A stretch of DNA of 42,735 bases. Origin: Prolixibacteraceae bacterium (GTDB lineage Bacteria > Bacteroidota > Bacteroidia > Bacteroidales > Prolixibacteraceae). The stretch lies in contig JANXYV010000069.1 of NCBI GenBank assembly GCA_025355875.1, positions 1-42,735 on the forward strand, in the 5' to 3' direction. Numbering within the stretch: the stretch's first letter is position 1; every line of letters begins with the position of its first letter. Shown here one piece after another: positions 8,290 through 16,631 of this stretch. The notes beneath the pieces were generated by a model. That model was not told where the DNA came from. It made no database searches and saw only the letters and a program-made list of their open reading frames with translations. The translations under genes were made by a program, and so were the position numbers.

Positions 8290-9306
8290 TTATCCCAACT
8301 CTTTAGTCGACAATAAGCCGCAGGCCGCATAAATATCCAGCCCTCGGCTGGCGCGGATAGTAGTCAGAATACCTTTGTCGTTCAGTTGATCTTTGAATTT
8401 CTGTAAGGTATTTTCATCGGTGCCTTCAAGCGGAGTGCCCGGAATGGGGTGAAACCGGATCAGGTTGATGCGGCAGCGGATTCCATTCAGGATTTTGCAC
8501 AATTCCTGAACGTGCCGTGGCGTATCGTTCAGCCCTTTAAACACAATGTATTCGAATGATATGCGGCGTTGACGTCCAAAATCCCAGCTTTTTATTTCGC
8601 GGATAACTTCTTCCAGCGGATAGGCTACCTGCACCGGCATCAGTTTTTGGCGTTCGTCGTCGAAAGGAGTATGCAAACTGACAGCCAGATGCGCTTCCGA
8701 TCGGCTTAGGAAAGTGAGCATCCCCGGCACAAACCCGATGGTCGAAACCGTGATGCGGCGCGGGCTCATGGCAAAACCCCATTCCGAAGTCAGTATTTCG
8801 AGGCTTTTCAGAACTTCATCCATATTGTCGAACGGTTCGCCCATTCCCATGTAAACAATGTTGGTCACCTCGTGCCACTCCGGAATGTTGCGAATCTGAT
8901 TCACAATTTCTCCCGCAGTCAGTTGCCCCTGAAAACCCTGTTTGCCGGTCATACAGAACAAACAACCCATTTTGCATCCCACCTGCGACGATACGCAAAC
9001 CGTTTTTCGGTCTTCATCCGGAATCATGGCTGTTTCAATATATTTCCCCTGGGCAGTTGGGAAAAGGTACTTTTTAGTCCCATCCACGCTTTCCTGCACT
9101 TTGGTCGAATTAATCAACCCAAATTCGTATCGGCTGCTTAAAAGTTCACGGGCTTTTTTCGAAAGGTTCGTCATTTCTTCCATCGACGAAATGTCTTTCT
9201 GATATAACCATTCGGCCATTTGCTTGCCGGTGAATTTGGGCAAACCCAATTCAACAGCCAATGCAGTCAGTTCCTGAAGTGATTTTCCGAATAACGAATC
9301 TTTCAT
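8290..9306 (-). CDS. rlmN: Dual-specificity 23S rRNA/tRNA adenine C2-methyltransferase
   Basis: RlmN is a radical-SAM enzyme that methylates C2 of A2503 in 23S rRNA and of A37 in some tRNAs. The CxxxCxxC iron-sulfur motif is seen at C111, C115 and C118 (CKMGCLFC), preceded by CVSSQVG. The methyl-carrying C-terminal cysteine is in YAACGLLS near residue 330. The glycine-rich MGMGEPF, a SAM-contact region, and the SLHTPFD segment are also present. At 338 residues it is normal for the family. Its start faces away from the flavin reductase upstream with a 27-base gap, so the two may be co-transcribed. Confidence 0.95.
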   Translation of the reverse strand: MKDSLFGKSLQELTALAVELGLPKFTGKQMAEWLYQKDISSMEEMTNLSKKARELLSSRYEFGLINSTKVQESVDGTKKYLFPTAQGKYIETAMIPDEDRKTVCVSSQVGCKMGCLFCMTGKQGFQGQLTAGEIVNQIRNIPEWHEVTNIVYMGMGEPFDNMDEVLKSLEILTSEWGFAMSPRRITVSTIGFVPGMLTFLSRSEAHLAVSLHTPFDDERQKLMPVQVAYPLEEVIREIKSWDFGRQRRISFEYIVFKGLNDTPRHVQELCKILNGIRCRINLIRFHPIPGTPLEGTDENTLQKFKDQLNDKGILTTIRASRGLDIYAACGLLSTKELG

Positions 9307-9333
9307 ATAACCATGGAATAAGGAAAAATGACG

Positions 9334-10014
9334 TTAAAAATAGATTTCCGAGAGGATGTTTTGGTAAGGAACGCCGCGTGAGATGAGCAAATCGCGTACT
9401 TCAACAACCATCAAGGCTTTGCCGCAAAGATAATAGTTTATACCGGTCGGCAGAACATCCAATTCTTCCAGATATTTGGTGACCCGGCCGGGGAACACAT
9501 TGCACGACTGTTCCTGCGAGCAACATCGAATATAGCGGTTGCCCATGGCCCAATCGAGTTCATCTTCAAAATAGAACTGGTCGAGCTGCCGAACGCCATG
9601 AATCAAGGTTTTATTCTCTGGAATTCCTGAACGGAACATGCTGTAGAAAGGGGCAATGCCGGTTCCGGTGGCAATCCAGAAAGCAGGATTATTCCCATCG
9701 GTAAAACTTCCGTAAGGTTTACAGGTCCAGATTTTCATGCCGGGAACGACACCAGCCAGCCATGGCGTCAAGAGTCCGTCTTCCTTGACATTGAAAAGCA
9801 CTCTGATTTCGCTTTCTTCATTTCCGCTGCAAATGCTGTAGATTCGCGGAGCAAGGGCTGGATCAGCCGTGATTTTCACGACTTGTCCCGGTTTGAATGA
9901 AAAGATCCGTTTCCATGAAATCAAGTGCACACCAGGCGATACTTCCTCATTTCCGCTAACCGCCACCTCGATGAGTTCAGGTTTTCTTTTCTGATATTCT
10001 TCGGATTTTGCCAT
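9334..10014 (-). CDS. Ferredoxin-NADP reductase family flavoprotein
   Basis: The 226-residue cytoplasmic protein has the two-domain FNR fold. An N-terminal beta-barrel binds FAD through APRIYSICSG (about 72-81), where RxYS is the diagnostic motif. A C-terminal nucleotide domain carries ATGTGIAPF (about 116-124), the NAD(P)-binding loop, and the protein ends in an aromatic SEIYF, as is common in ferredoxin/flavodoxin reductases. It lacks any ferredoxin or globin domain. The likely job is electron transfer between NAD(P)H and ferredoxin or flavodoxin, but the partner is not encoded nearby. Confidence 0.85.
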   Translation of the reverse strand: MAKSEEYQKRKPELIEVAVSGNEEVSPGVHLISWKRIFSFKPGQVVKITADPALAPRIYSICSGNEESEIRVLFNVKEDGLLTPWLAGVVPGMKIWTCKPYGSFTDGNNPAFWIATGTGIAPFYSMFRSGIPENKTLIHGVRQLDQFYFEDELDWAMGNRYIRCCSQEQSCNVFPGRVTKYLEELDVLPTGINYYLCGKALMVVEVRDLLISRGVPYQNILSEIYF

Positions 10015-10026
10015 GACTTGTGCAAA

Positions 10027-10749
10027 TCAAATCGGATGAAAAATCCAAAGAATTCCAATGGCTATAGCCAGAATTGCGCCTGAAATTGTAAAACTTCTGA
10101 GGAACACTTGCTTGTCCTTTACCACAGATTGGAATGCCACAATTCCAAGCAGAAAAGCAAAGATCATCATCGAAAATATGGTCCCTGAAGCGAAAGCAGT
10201 AATATATACCACTGATGCCATTACATTGGGTAGCGCCAGTGAAGGAAGAAGCGCAAAAAGATGACTGAACCCCGCAAATCCATGCACAATCCCGATGGAT
10301 AGCGCGGCAAAGGAATTTTGCCTGATCGTCCCATTCGGTGCATGTTCATGTCCGTGATTCTGCGGAAAAACAGGTGCGACATCGTGTGTATGCTTGTGTA
10401 TATGGCTGTATAAAAATGGTTTGTTGTGAAAATGAGGATGAGGTCTGTTTCGGTGAGTATGGCGCAAATAGATCCTCAGGATGGCCCAGCTCCCAATGCA
10501 GATAAGCATGATTCCGATAAAAGTTTCGCTGTGTTTCGAAATAGCTTCAACAGGTAAAAACTCTTTGAAAAGTACAAACAAGAGTCCGATGAGCAACATT
10601 CCGATGGTATGCCCCAATCCCCACGAAAAACCAATCAACCATGATTTTTTGCGGCTATCGATTGCCAGTGGAGTAACCGCTGCCAGATGGTCGGGACCAG
10701 TGACCACATGTGCCATACTGGCAATAAATCCAGTCAAAAATATAAGCAT
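10027..10749 (-). CDS. NicO/UreH-like divalent metal permease
   Basis: This is a membrane protein of 240 residues with about six hydrophobic segments. The first contains HVVTGPDHLAA, equivalent to the HxxxxDH metal motif of nickel/cobalt permeases, and the next contains GLGHTIGM. A cytoplasmic or periplasmic loop at about 108-140 is unusually rich in histidine (HTHRNRPHPHFHN and HIHKHTHD), as expected for a metal-sequestering loop. UreH-like proteins and TauE/SafE-type permeases are the nearest alternatives. No nickel enzyme is visible nearby. ATG at 10749 is preferred to the TTG one codon upstream. Confidence 0.75.
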   Translation of the reverse strand: MLIFLTGFIASMAHVVTGPDHLAAVTPLAIDSRKKSWLIGFSWGLGHTIGMLLIGLLFVLFKEFLPVEAISKHSETFIGIMLICIGSWAILRIYLRHTHRNRPHPHFHNKPFLYSHIHKHTHDVAPVFPQNHGHEHAPNGTIRQNSFAALSIGIVHGFAGFSHLFALLPSLALPNVMASVVYITAFASGTIFSMMIFAFLLGIVAFQSVVKDKQVFLRSFTISGAILAIAIGILWIFHPI

Positions 10750-10807
10750 CAAATAAATTTTAAGGTGTACAATGTAAGTATTTTCAGAACAGGATTTCTA
10801 ACTTCAA

Positions 10808-10888
10808 CGAATGAATGTAAACTTTTCGTTCATTCGGGAGGTTTAAAAGTAAAGGCAAAAGCTTAAACCTATTTATACGGTATTTTTG
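10808..10888 (+). promoter_or_regulatory. Promoter region with two inverted repeats upstream of the yjjP-like gene
   Basis: TATTTTTG at 10881-10888 is a perfect TAnnTTTG -7 box, 32 bases before the ATG at 10921. Upstream lie two 8-bp inverted repeats. CGAATGAA (10808-10815) pairs with TTCATTCG (10829-10836), and AGGTTTAA (10839-10846) pairs with TTAAACCT (10863-10870). The second ends 10 bases from the -7 box and could be an operator. Both could also serve the divergent metal permease. Confidence 0.45.
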
Positions 10889-10920
10889 CGGACGAATTCT
10901 AAACAGTAGAAGATTCAAAA

Positions 10921-11688
10921 ATGAATATCCTAAAAGAAGATGCTCAATTGGTTGGCGCAATTTTACTGGATGTTGGCGCCTCGCTCATGAGTTCGGGGGC
11001 CAGCACCCACCGTACCCGTATCACCCTCGAACGGATGGCCAAGGGGCTCGGCTACGGAATCGAATTACTCATAACCCAGCGCGCCCTCATGCTTACGATC
11101 ATTGAAAAGGATCAGCAATACCTGTTCAGTAGGTTGAAACGCACTTCTCCTCATGGGGTGAATTTCAGGGTTGTGAGTGGGATTAGTCATTTGAGCTGGA
11201 ATGTTTATGAACAGGATTGGACCGTTGCCCAAATCACGGAAGAATTGCTACGGTTAAAATCACTTCCGCATTATCCAAGACTGATTATTTTAGGGATGGT
11301 TGGCTTGGCCGGAGCAGCTTTCTGCCGAATTTTCGGGGGAGGCTACACGGAAATGACCGTGGCTTTTATAGCAACAGTGGCTGGCCTGTTCGTCAGGCAG
11401 GAAGCGACGAAGGTAAGGTTCAATCCTTACATCTGTGTCTATTTCGCAGCATTCACCGCTTCAATGATCGCCGGACTGGCCGAACATTTCCAGATTGGGG
11501 CCGACCCTGAAAAGGCTTTTGCCACCTCTGTACTTTTTCTCGTTCCGGGGGTACCGCTCATCAACTCGGTAACCGACCTGATGGATGGAAATATCCAAAA
11601 TGGAATTGTCCGCGCGATGAATGGACTGATGATCGCTTTTTCAATCGCTATGGGACTTTATTCAGCAAAAATGATTTTAAACTTTTAA
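10921..11688 (+). CDS. yjjP: YjjP-type exporter subunit (ThrE N-terminal, DUF1212)
   Basis: The 255-residue protein corresponds to the N-terminal half of ThrE-type exporters. A soluble N-terminal segment (about 1-115) with the family pattern GASTHRT (25-31, ASTHRTR) is followed by about five membrane helices from residue 118 onward. VLFLVPGVPLINSVTDLMDGN is the conserved re-entrant region. In Escherichia coli the split pair YjjP/YjjB exports succinate, while the fused ThrE of actinobacteria exports threonine and serine, so the substrate here is open. The partner subunit starts two bases after this stop, so the two are co-translated. Confidence 0.88.
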   Translation: MNILKEDAQLVGAILLDVGASLMSSGASTHRTRITLERMAKGLGYGIELLITQRALMLTIIEKDQQYLFSRLKRTSPHGVNFRVVSGISHLSWNVYEQDWTVAQITEELLRLKSLPHYPRLIILGMVGLAGAAFCRIFGGGYTEMTVAFIATVAGLFVRQEATKVRFNPYICVYFAAFTASMIAGLAEHFQIGADPEKAFATSVLFLVPGVPLINSVTDLMDGNIQNGIVRAMNGLMIAFSIAMGLYSAKMILNF

Positions 11689-11689
11689 G

Positions 11690-12193
11690 ATGATACTTCT
11701 CGAAATACTTACAAAAAGCTTTTGGGCAGGCATTGCAGCCATCGGATTTGCAGTACTTTTCAATGTTCCGCGCCGCGTTATCCTTTCAATCTGGACATTA
11801 GGCGCATTAGGCGGACTGATTAAGTTTTCAGCCATCCATTTTGATATCGGAATTGTTTTTGCCTCATTTTTGGCGTCAACTGCAATCGGAATCGTCAGTA
11901 TTCAAATGGCACACATGCGGAACAGTCCACCCCTGGTGTTTTCTATCCCTTCGGTAATCCCAATGGTTCCTGGCATTTTTGCCTACAAAATGATGCTTGG
12001 ACTAATCGCCCTGACCAATATCGAAAATACGGATGCTTATACCCAAACACTGATTCAAACCGTAAACAACGGCGCAAAAACAATGTTCATCCTTATTTCA
12101 CTGGGAATTGGGGTTGCCATTCCAATGCTCCTGACCCGAAAAGAGTCGATCAAGAAACTGAAGATCAATAAAAGCAAGAAAGCCGCTGTTTGA
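11690..12193 (+). CDS. yjjB: YjjB-type exporter subunit (ThrE C-terminal, DUF3815)
   Basis: This 167-residue membrane protein has about five hydrophobic segments and the VFSIPSVIPMVPG motif (about 85-97) that mirrors the proline-rich region of its partner. It forms the second half of the bipartite ThrE-like exporter. It begins immediately downstream of the YjjP-like gene and ends at a hairpin that overlaps its stop codon. Length and spacing are normal. No frameshift between the halves is seen; the split arrangement is the usual Gram-negative one. Confidence 0.88.
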   Translation: MILLEILTKSFWAGIAAIGFAVLFNVPRRVILSIWTLGALGGLIKFSAIHFDIGIVFASFLASTAIGIVSIQMAHMRNSPPLVFSIPSVIPMVPGIFAYKMMLGLIALTNIENTDAYTQTLIQTVNNGAKTMFILISLGIGVAIPMLLTRKESIKKLKINKSKKAAV

Positions 12194-12206
12194 TTATAAG
12201 CGGCTT
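12180..12206 (+). terminator. Hairpin at the end of yjjB
   Basis: AAGCCGCT (12180-12187) pairs perfectly with AGCGGCTT (12199-12206), spanning the yjjB stop codon. The next gene converges on it, so it may act for both strands. There is no strong T-tract, which lowers certainty. Confidence 0.45.
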
Positions 12207-12216
12207 CCCAGTTCTA

Positions 12217-12588
12217 TTATTTTCCGGTTCTGGTCTTTATGAGTAAAATTTGCTTCATCGCGTATTTTTCTATTTCCTGATCGGCTCCCGCCGCAGTGAT
12301 TGATTCGGCTGAGTTGAGTGAATCTGCAACAGTGGGTACATTTCCATTTTGAATTTGTTCCGATTCAAATCTTTCAATCTCAAAATCTGTATCTTTTGCT
12401 GAAAATGTTTCGGCTGAGTAGATGATGCCTTTATCGTTTGCCCAGGTATTTAAGGTATTTAATTCTGCATTCTCGGCACCAACTTCTGAAATGACAGCCT
12501 TCTTGTTGTCAACGATTGCATTGATATTGGTAAAGCCAATCGTTCCTAAAGCAAAAATTGCGCTGATTGTTCTGATGTTCGTTTTCAT
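12217..12588 (-). CDS. Small exported protein of unknown function
   Basis: The 123-residue product opens with a signal-peptide-like segment (KTNIRTISAIFALGTIGFT), cleaved perhaps near residue 24, and then a polar, acidic and alanine-rich mature part without cysteines. I do not recognise a family. A good -7 box and a leader hairpin precede it, which supports it as a real, expressed gene. It is convergent with yjjB. Confidence 0.6.
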   Translation of the reverse strand: MKTNIRTISAIFALGTIGFTNINAIVDNKKAVISEVGAENAELNTLNTWANDKGIIYSAETFSAKDTDFEIERFESEQIQNGNVPTVADSLNSAESITAAGADQEIEKYAMKQILLIKTRTGK

Positions 12589-12613
12589 AATCTTCGTCTT
12601 TTAATTGTTTGTC

Positions 12614-12716
12614 GCCGGTTGTTTTCGCCGGCTCTTTCTTTTCGTTTGTTTCACTATTAAGACCATTGAGAGGTCGAAAAGTTACTCTTGAAACCGTTAA
12701 TTAAAAGACAAACTTA
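12614..12716 (-). promoter_or_regulatory. Promoter and leader hairpin of the small exported protein
   Basis: On the minus strand TAAGTTTG (12709-12716) is a perfect TAnnTTTG -7 box. It implies a leader of roughly 110 bases before the ATG at 12588. In that leader GCCGG (12614-12618) and CCGGC (12628-12632) form a short G+C-rich hairpin. A leader of this length with a stem could affect translation or stability; this is inference. Confidence 0.4.
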
Positions 12717-12729
12717 TCTTAAATATATC

Positions 12730-13551
12730 TTAACCGATTTGGATTTGTTGGCTGAATGTTAAGAATGGCGCGGGAAACAGCTTGGTAATATTGCTTGGTA
12801 AATTATGAAAAACTCCAAACACGCATGAACCACTGCCCGACATCGAAGCATAGACCGCACCTAATTCATAAAGTTTATCCCTGACAGACTGAATCTCCGG
12901 ATAACTCTGGAATACAGAGGATTCGAACTGATTAATCACATTTCCTTTCCATTCTTGAATGGGCAGTTGGAGCAATTCGGGCAGCGAAACTTCAGATTTA
13001 AGGGGCGAAACAAATTGAAAAGCTTTGGCTGTTGAAACTTCCACCGGAGGCTTGACCAAAAGAAGGAACATACCGTTAATTGTGATGTTTATTATATTCA
13101 TTACCTCACCTCTTCCAGTAGCATAAACGGGTTTGTTCAGGATAAAAAATGGACAATCGCTGCCCAAAAGCGCAGCATATCCAATCAGTTTCTCTTCCGA
13201 AACACCCAAATGGAAGGTTTTATTCAGCATTCGGAGCATAAAAGCAGCATCTGCCGAACCTCCGCCAAGACCTGCGCCAAATGGAATATTTTTATGCAAA
13301 TGGATCTTCAATGAAGGCAAATCAAATTCTGACTGAAAAAGGCGATATGCCTTAACTACCAAATTCGATTCCGGATCTCCTGAAATCGGAATTCCGCTGG
13401 TGCAAAAGGCAAATTCAGGGGCGACCACCCATTCGAGCACATCGCACCAGGCAACCGGCAGAAACACTGTTTCCAGGTTGTGAAAACCATCGGTCCGTTT
13501 AGAAGTAATATGCAGTCCGAGGTTTATTTTGGCGTTTGGAAATGAGATCAT
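12730..13551 (-). CDS. ispE: 4-diphosphocytidyl-2-C-methyl-D-erythritol kinase
   Basis: IspE phosphorylates the 2-hydroxyl of CDP-methylerythritol with ATP in the non-mevalonate isoprenoid pathway. It is a GHMP kinase of 273 residues. The N-terminal substrate region PNAKINLGLHI (5-15) is characteristic. The ATP-binding motif PFGAGLGGGSADAA lies near residue 91. The C-terminal GHMP motif YASMSGSGSCVFG is near residue 243. It stands alone and is divergent from the YitT-family gene. Slightly short of the E. coli enzyme but complete. Confidence 0.93.
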   Translation of the reverse strand: MISFPNAKINLGLHITSKRTDGFHNLETVFLPVAWCDVLEWVVAPEFAFCTSGIPISGDPESNLVVKAYRLFQSEFDLPSLKIHLHKNIPFGAGLGGGSADAAFMLRMLNKTFHLGVSEEKLIGYAALLGSDCPFFILNKPVYATGRGEVMNIINITINGMFLLLVKPPVEVSTAKAFQFVSPLKSEVSLPELLQLPIQEWKGNVINQFESSVFQSYPEIQSVRDKLYELGAVYASMSGSGSCVFGVFHNLPSNITKLFPAPFLTFSQQIQIG

Positions 13552-13688
13552 CTGGCAAAAGTAGAAAAATCACACACAACTTATTCAATGTAATCAATCC
13601 ATTAAGTTCGTCTGTTTCTGATTTTTCGCATGAAATTGTTGATCAATTGGTTGTTTTTTTGCGGCTCAATTATAATTCCCTATTTTGT

Positions 13689-14579
13689 ATGACCTTAAAT
13701 ATGCAAGAAATGGTGAATACACAGAAGCAAAAAATTCAGACCATGATCATTGATTACGTGATCATGCTCACCGGACTAATCCTTTATGTGCTATCGTGGA
13801 CCCTGTTTTTAGTGCCTGCAAAAATCACAGGAGGAGGAATCAGCGGTTTGGCAGCAGTCATTTTTTACTCCACCAAAATTCCGATTGGCCTTACCTTTTT
13901 CGCAATTAACGTGGTTTTGGTGGCTATTGCCATAAAGGTTCTGGGTGCAAATTTCGGGGTGAAAACGATTTTCAGCATGGTTGTGCTTTCCCTTTTATTT
14001 TCGGTTCCACAAAGCCTTTTTCCTGAATCCATTATACAAGACAATTTTCTCTCCGCAGTTCTCGGGGGGATGATGGGTGGAGTAGGGATCGGATTGGTTT
14101 TTTCGAGGGGCGGCAGTACAGGCGGAACCGACATCATTGCCATGATCATCAATAAATACCAAAACATCAGCCCGGGCCGAATCATCATGTACTGCGACGT
14201 GATCATCATTGGTTCATCCTTTTTTTTGGTTCACTCGCTCGATAAAATGGTTTATGGATTTGTGTCAATGGCCGTCGTTTCCTACACCGTGGACGCCTAT
14301 CTGAGCGGAGCCAATGCATCGGCACAAATTTTTATATTCTCGACCAAATACGAAGAAATTGCCGATTTCATTAACAACGAATCGAAACGTGGCGTTACCG
14401 TGATAAACGGAAAAGGTTGGTTCACCCAGCAGGAAGTGAAGGTTTTATTGACCGTGGTCCGGAAAAAGGAGACCAGTATGCTTTTCAGGAAAGTGAAAGA
14501 AATTGATTCTGAAGCATTTATTTCGATGGCCAGTGTTATGGGCGTTTATGGACAGGGATTCGATAAAATAAAAGGCTGA
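13689..14579 (+). CDS. YitT family membrane protein (DUF2179 C-terminal domain)
   Basis: The protein has about five to six membrane helices (for example IIDYVIMLTGLILYV and the segment with VPAKITGGGISGLA) followed by a soluble C-terminal DUF2179 domain with the NESKRGVTVINGKGWFT pattern. The serine/glycine-rich SRGGSTGGTDI loop is a family hallmark. YitT proteins occur widely, with unknown transport role. The frame stays open back to 13536, overlapping ispE, but those residues are not membrane-like. ATG 13689, 13701 or 13710 are plausible starts, and 13689 is used here. A TATTTTG at 13681-13687 resembles a -7 box and would favour 13701 or 13710. Confidence 0.87.
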   Translation: MTLNMQEMVNTQKQKIQTMIIDYVIMLTGLILYVLSWTLFLVPAKITGGGISGLAAVIFYSTKIPIGLTFFAINVVLVAIAIKVLGANFGVKTIFSMVVLSLLFSVPQSLFPESIIQDNFLSAVLGGMMGGVGIGLVFSRGGSTGGTDIIAMIINKYQNISPGRIIMYCDVIIIGSSFFLVHSLDKMVYGFVSMAVVSYTVDAYLSGANASAQIFIFSTKYEEIADFINNESKRGVTVINGKGWFTQQEVKVLLTVVRKKETSMLFRKVKEIDSEAFISMASVMGVYGQGFDKIKG

Positions 14580-14593
14580 GCAGCCCGTTTTTT
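14574..14593 (+). terminator. Terminator after the YitT gene
   Basis: GGCTG (14574-14578) and CAGCC (14581-14585) form a short hairpin directly at the stop codon, followed by a run of six T at 14588-14593. The loop is very small, so the effective stem is about four pairs. Confidence 0.5.
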
Positions 14594-14657
14594 ATATTCA
14601 AAAGCTGGGATAAACGGATGCGTTTTTTCTCAGAAAATCAAAAATCAGTGATTGATC

Positions 14658-15938
14658 ATGAACTTCAATATTCAAAAAAAAATAATCCAGCTAAAGAAAA
14701 TCCTGATCTGGGCATTTTCTGCGCTGATTCTCCTTCAGGTGGTATATTTTTACATCGACTATTTCGAAAACAGACGGATTGAAAAGGAAATGGCCAAAGA
14801 AGTTGAAGTAAAACGGCCAGAGCCGATCATGCTTTTCAATATCCCGATCGATTCGTTAGCAGTAGTCCCGGGTCAGGTCAGGCAGGGCCAAAATCTGTCG
14901 GATATACTTATGGGAAGCGGGATTCCGATGACCATGGTCGACGAAATTTCAAAAAAATCGATCCTGACTTTTGATGTCCGAAAAATGAAGGTAAACAATA
15001 ATTACTACTTCTTCAAAGATAAAAAAAACACGTCAAAAATCGACTACTTTATCTACGAGATCAATCAAGTCGATTATGTTGTTTATGATTTCACCGACAG
15101 CCTGAGGATTTACAGGGAGAAAAAACCAATAATTACCCAGATCAAAACTGCGAGTGGAGTAATTACGTCATCGCTTTGGAATACACTTGAAGCACAAGCA
15201 CTTGATCCGAATTTAGCCATGTCGTTGAATGATATTTACCAATGGAGTATCGACTTCTATGGATTGCAGAAAGGCGACAAATTCAGGGTCATTTATGAAG
15301 AAAATTTTGTGTTCGGGAAATCAATCGGAATCGGGAAAATTTATGCTGCTCAATTTGTGCATGCCAGAGAAGATTTTTATGCCTTTAGTTTTACGCAAAA
15401 TAACGAAGAAAGCTATTTCGACGACAAAGGGAAGAGCCTGAAAAAAGCCTTTCTGAAAGCACCTTTGAAGTTTAGCCGAATCAGTTCCGTATTCTCAAAA
15501 AGCCGTTTCCATCCGGTCCTGAAGATTTACCGGCCTCATTATGGAGTGGACTATGCGGCTCCTACCGGAACTCCGGTAGTATCGATTGGTGATGGCACAG
15601 TGACCGACAAAGCCTATCAGCCAGCAGGCGGAGGGAACTACCTGAAAGTCAAACACAATTCGGCTTATACGACCAGCTACATGCACCTGAGCGGATTTGG
15701 GCCAGGAATTGCACGAGGCGTCCGGGTGAAACAAGGGCAGGTGATTGGGTATGTCGGAATGACTGGTTTGGCTTCCGGACCACACCTCGATTACCGGGTT
15801 TTTCTGAATGGCTCGCCGGTCGACCCGCTCACGGTCAAGGCGCCACCGACCGAACCAATCCTGGAAATGAACATGAAAGCCTACACTACTCACCGCGACT
15901 CTATGATGACCAAACTCGTGGCAATCAAAGATTTCTAA
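14658..15938 (+). CDS. M23-family metallopeptidase, membrane-anchored
   Basis: This 426-residue protein has a single N-terminal membrane segment (about 14-32) and a linker. A LysM-like/OapA-like region follows (about 70-130, VPGQVRQGQNLSDILMGSG), and the C-terminal M23 (LytM) domain comes last. HYGVDYAAPTGTPV supplies the HxxxD zinc ligands and YMHLSGF the next histidine. The final motif is SGPHLDYRV, where an Asp replaces the second His of the usual HxH, so the third zinc ligand differs. This variant may still bind metal or may mark a regulatory, EnvC-like protein. It likely trims peptidoglycan cross-links in the periplasm. ATG 14658 is chosen over TTG 14652. Confidence 0.88.
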   Translation: MNFNIQKKIIQLKKILIWAFSALILLQVVYFYIDYFENRRIEKEMAKEVEVKRPEPIMLFNIPIDSLAVVPGQVRQGQNLSDILMGSGIPMTMVDEISKKSILTFDVRKMKVNNNYYFFKDKKNTSKIDYFIYEINQVDYVVYDFTDSLRIYREKKPIITQIKTASGVITSSLWNTLEAQALDPNLAMSLNDIYQWSIDFYGLQKGDKFRVIYEENFVFGKSIGIGKIYAAQFVHAREDFYAFSFTQNNEESYFDDKGKSLKKAFLKAPLKFSRISSVFSKSRFHPVLKIYRPHYGVDYAAPTGTPVVSIGDGTVTDKAYQPAGGGNYLKVKHNSAYTTSYMHLSGFGPGIARGVRVKQGQVIGYVGMTGLASGPHLDYRVFLNGSPVDPLTVKAPPTEPILEMNMKAYTTHRDSMMTKLVAIKDF

Positions 15939-15953
15939 AAAAAATAATTAGTT

Positions 15954-16007
15954 AGAAGACGGAAGTCCGGAGAAAAGTTAACTTCGGTCTTCCGACTTCC
16001 GACTTCT
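15954..16007. terminator. Inverted repeat between convergent genes
   Basis: A 14-base arm at 15954-15967 (AGAAGACGGAAGTC) matches the reverse complement of 15994-16007 at 13 of 14 positions. It sits between the ends of the M23 peptidase gene and the SpoU methyltransferase gene, so a bidirectional terminator is likely. It also contains short direct repeats of the type TTCCGACTTCCGACTT. Confidence 0.5.
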
Positions 16008-16009
16008 GT

Positions 16010-16540
16010 CTATTTTCTCAGTTTATAAACCAGATCCCAAAGCACAATCCCGGCGCTAACCGAAATATTGAACGAATGCTTGGTTCCGTATTGAGGAATT
16101 TCGATGGCACCGTCGCAGCAATTCACCACCGATTGCTGAACTCCTTTGACTTCATTTCCAAAAACAAGCGCCAGTTTTTGACCTTTTTCAGGACTAAAAT
16201 CGGGCAACATGATGCTGTTCTCAACCTGCTCAATGGCAAATACGCGGTATCCGTTATCTTTTAACCTGACCACAGCCGCTTCGGTTTCTTCAAAATACTC
16301 CCAGGGAACTGATTTCTCGGCATCGAGCGCAGTTTTATGGATCTCGGTATTGGGCGGGGTCGCCGTAATCCCGCATAAAATAACCTTTTCGATCAGTAAA
16401 GCATCCGAAGTACGAAAGACAGAACCAATATTGTTGCAGCTCCTTACATTATCCAAAACAACGGTAATGGGCGATTTTTCAACCTCTTTATATTGGTCCA
16501 CCGACAAACGGTCAAGTTCTGAATTTTTAAGTTTACGCAT
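16010..16540 (-). CDS. TrmH/SpoU family RNA 2'-O-methyltransferase
   Basis: The 176-residue protein has the trefoil-knotted SPOUT fold signatures in order. NIGSVFRTSDA is motif 1 with the catalytic arginine, LVFGNEVKGVQQ is motif 2, and PQYGTKHSFNISVSAGI is motif 3, part of the SAM-binding knot. It transfers a methyl group from SAM to a ribose 2'-OH of tRNA or rRNA. The exact target cannot be read from the sequence. There is no extra N-terminal RNA-binding domain. It lies downstream of arcA on the same strand, separated by a large hairpin. Confidence 0.9.
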   Translation of the reverse strand: MRKLKNSELDRLSVDQYKEVEKSPITVVLDNVRSCNNIGSVFRTSDALLIEKVILCGITATPPNTEIHKTALDAEKSVPWEYFEETEAAVVRLKDNGYRVFAIEQVENSIMLPDFSPEKGQKLALVFGNEVKGVQQSVVNCCDGAIEIPQYGTKHSFNISVSAGIVLWDLVYKLRK

Positions 16541-16572
16541 AAATTCTTATTTAAAAAGTGCCTAGAGTGCCT

Positions 16573-16628
16573 AAAGTTCGGAGTGCCTAAAGTTGAAAGT
16601 CGGATATGCTTTAGGCACTCCGAACTTT
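16573..16628. repeat. Perfect 20-bp inverted repeat with flanking direct repeats
   Basis: Arms at 16573-16592 and 16609-16628 are exact reverse complements over 20 bases with a 16-base loop. The word GTGCCTA recurs at 16559, 16568 and 16583, and in inverse in the right arm, so the structure is built from a short repeated unit. It lies just past the arcA stop and before trmH-like on the same strand. It can act as a terminator or an RNA-processing stem. The nearest T-run on the minus strand is about 14 bases beyond the arm. Confidence 0.75.
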
Positions 16629-16631
16629 TGC

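Noticed and set aside
11690-12193. YjjB half as a frameshifted ThrE
   Set aside because: The two-gene split is the usual Gram-negative arrangement, with clean start and stop.
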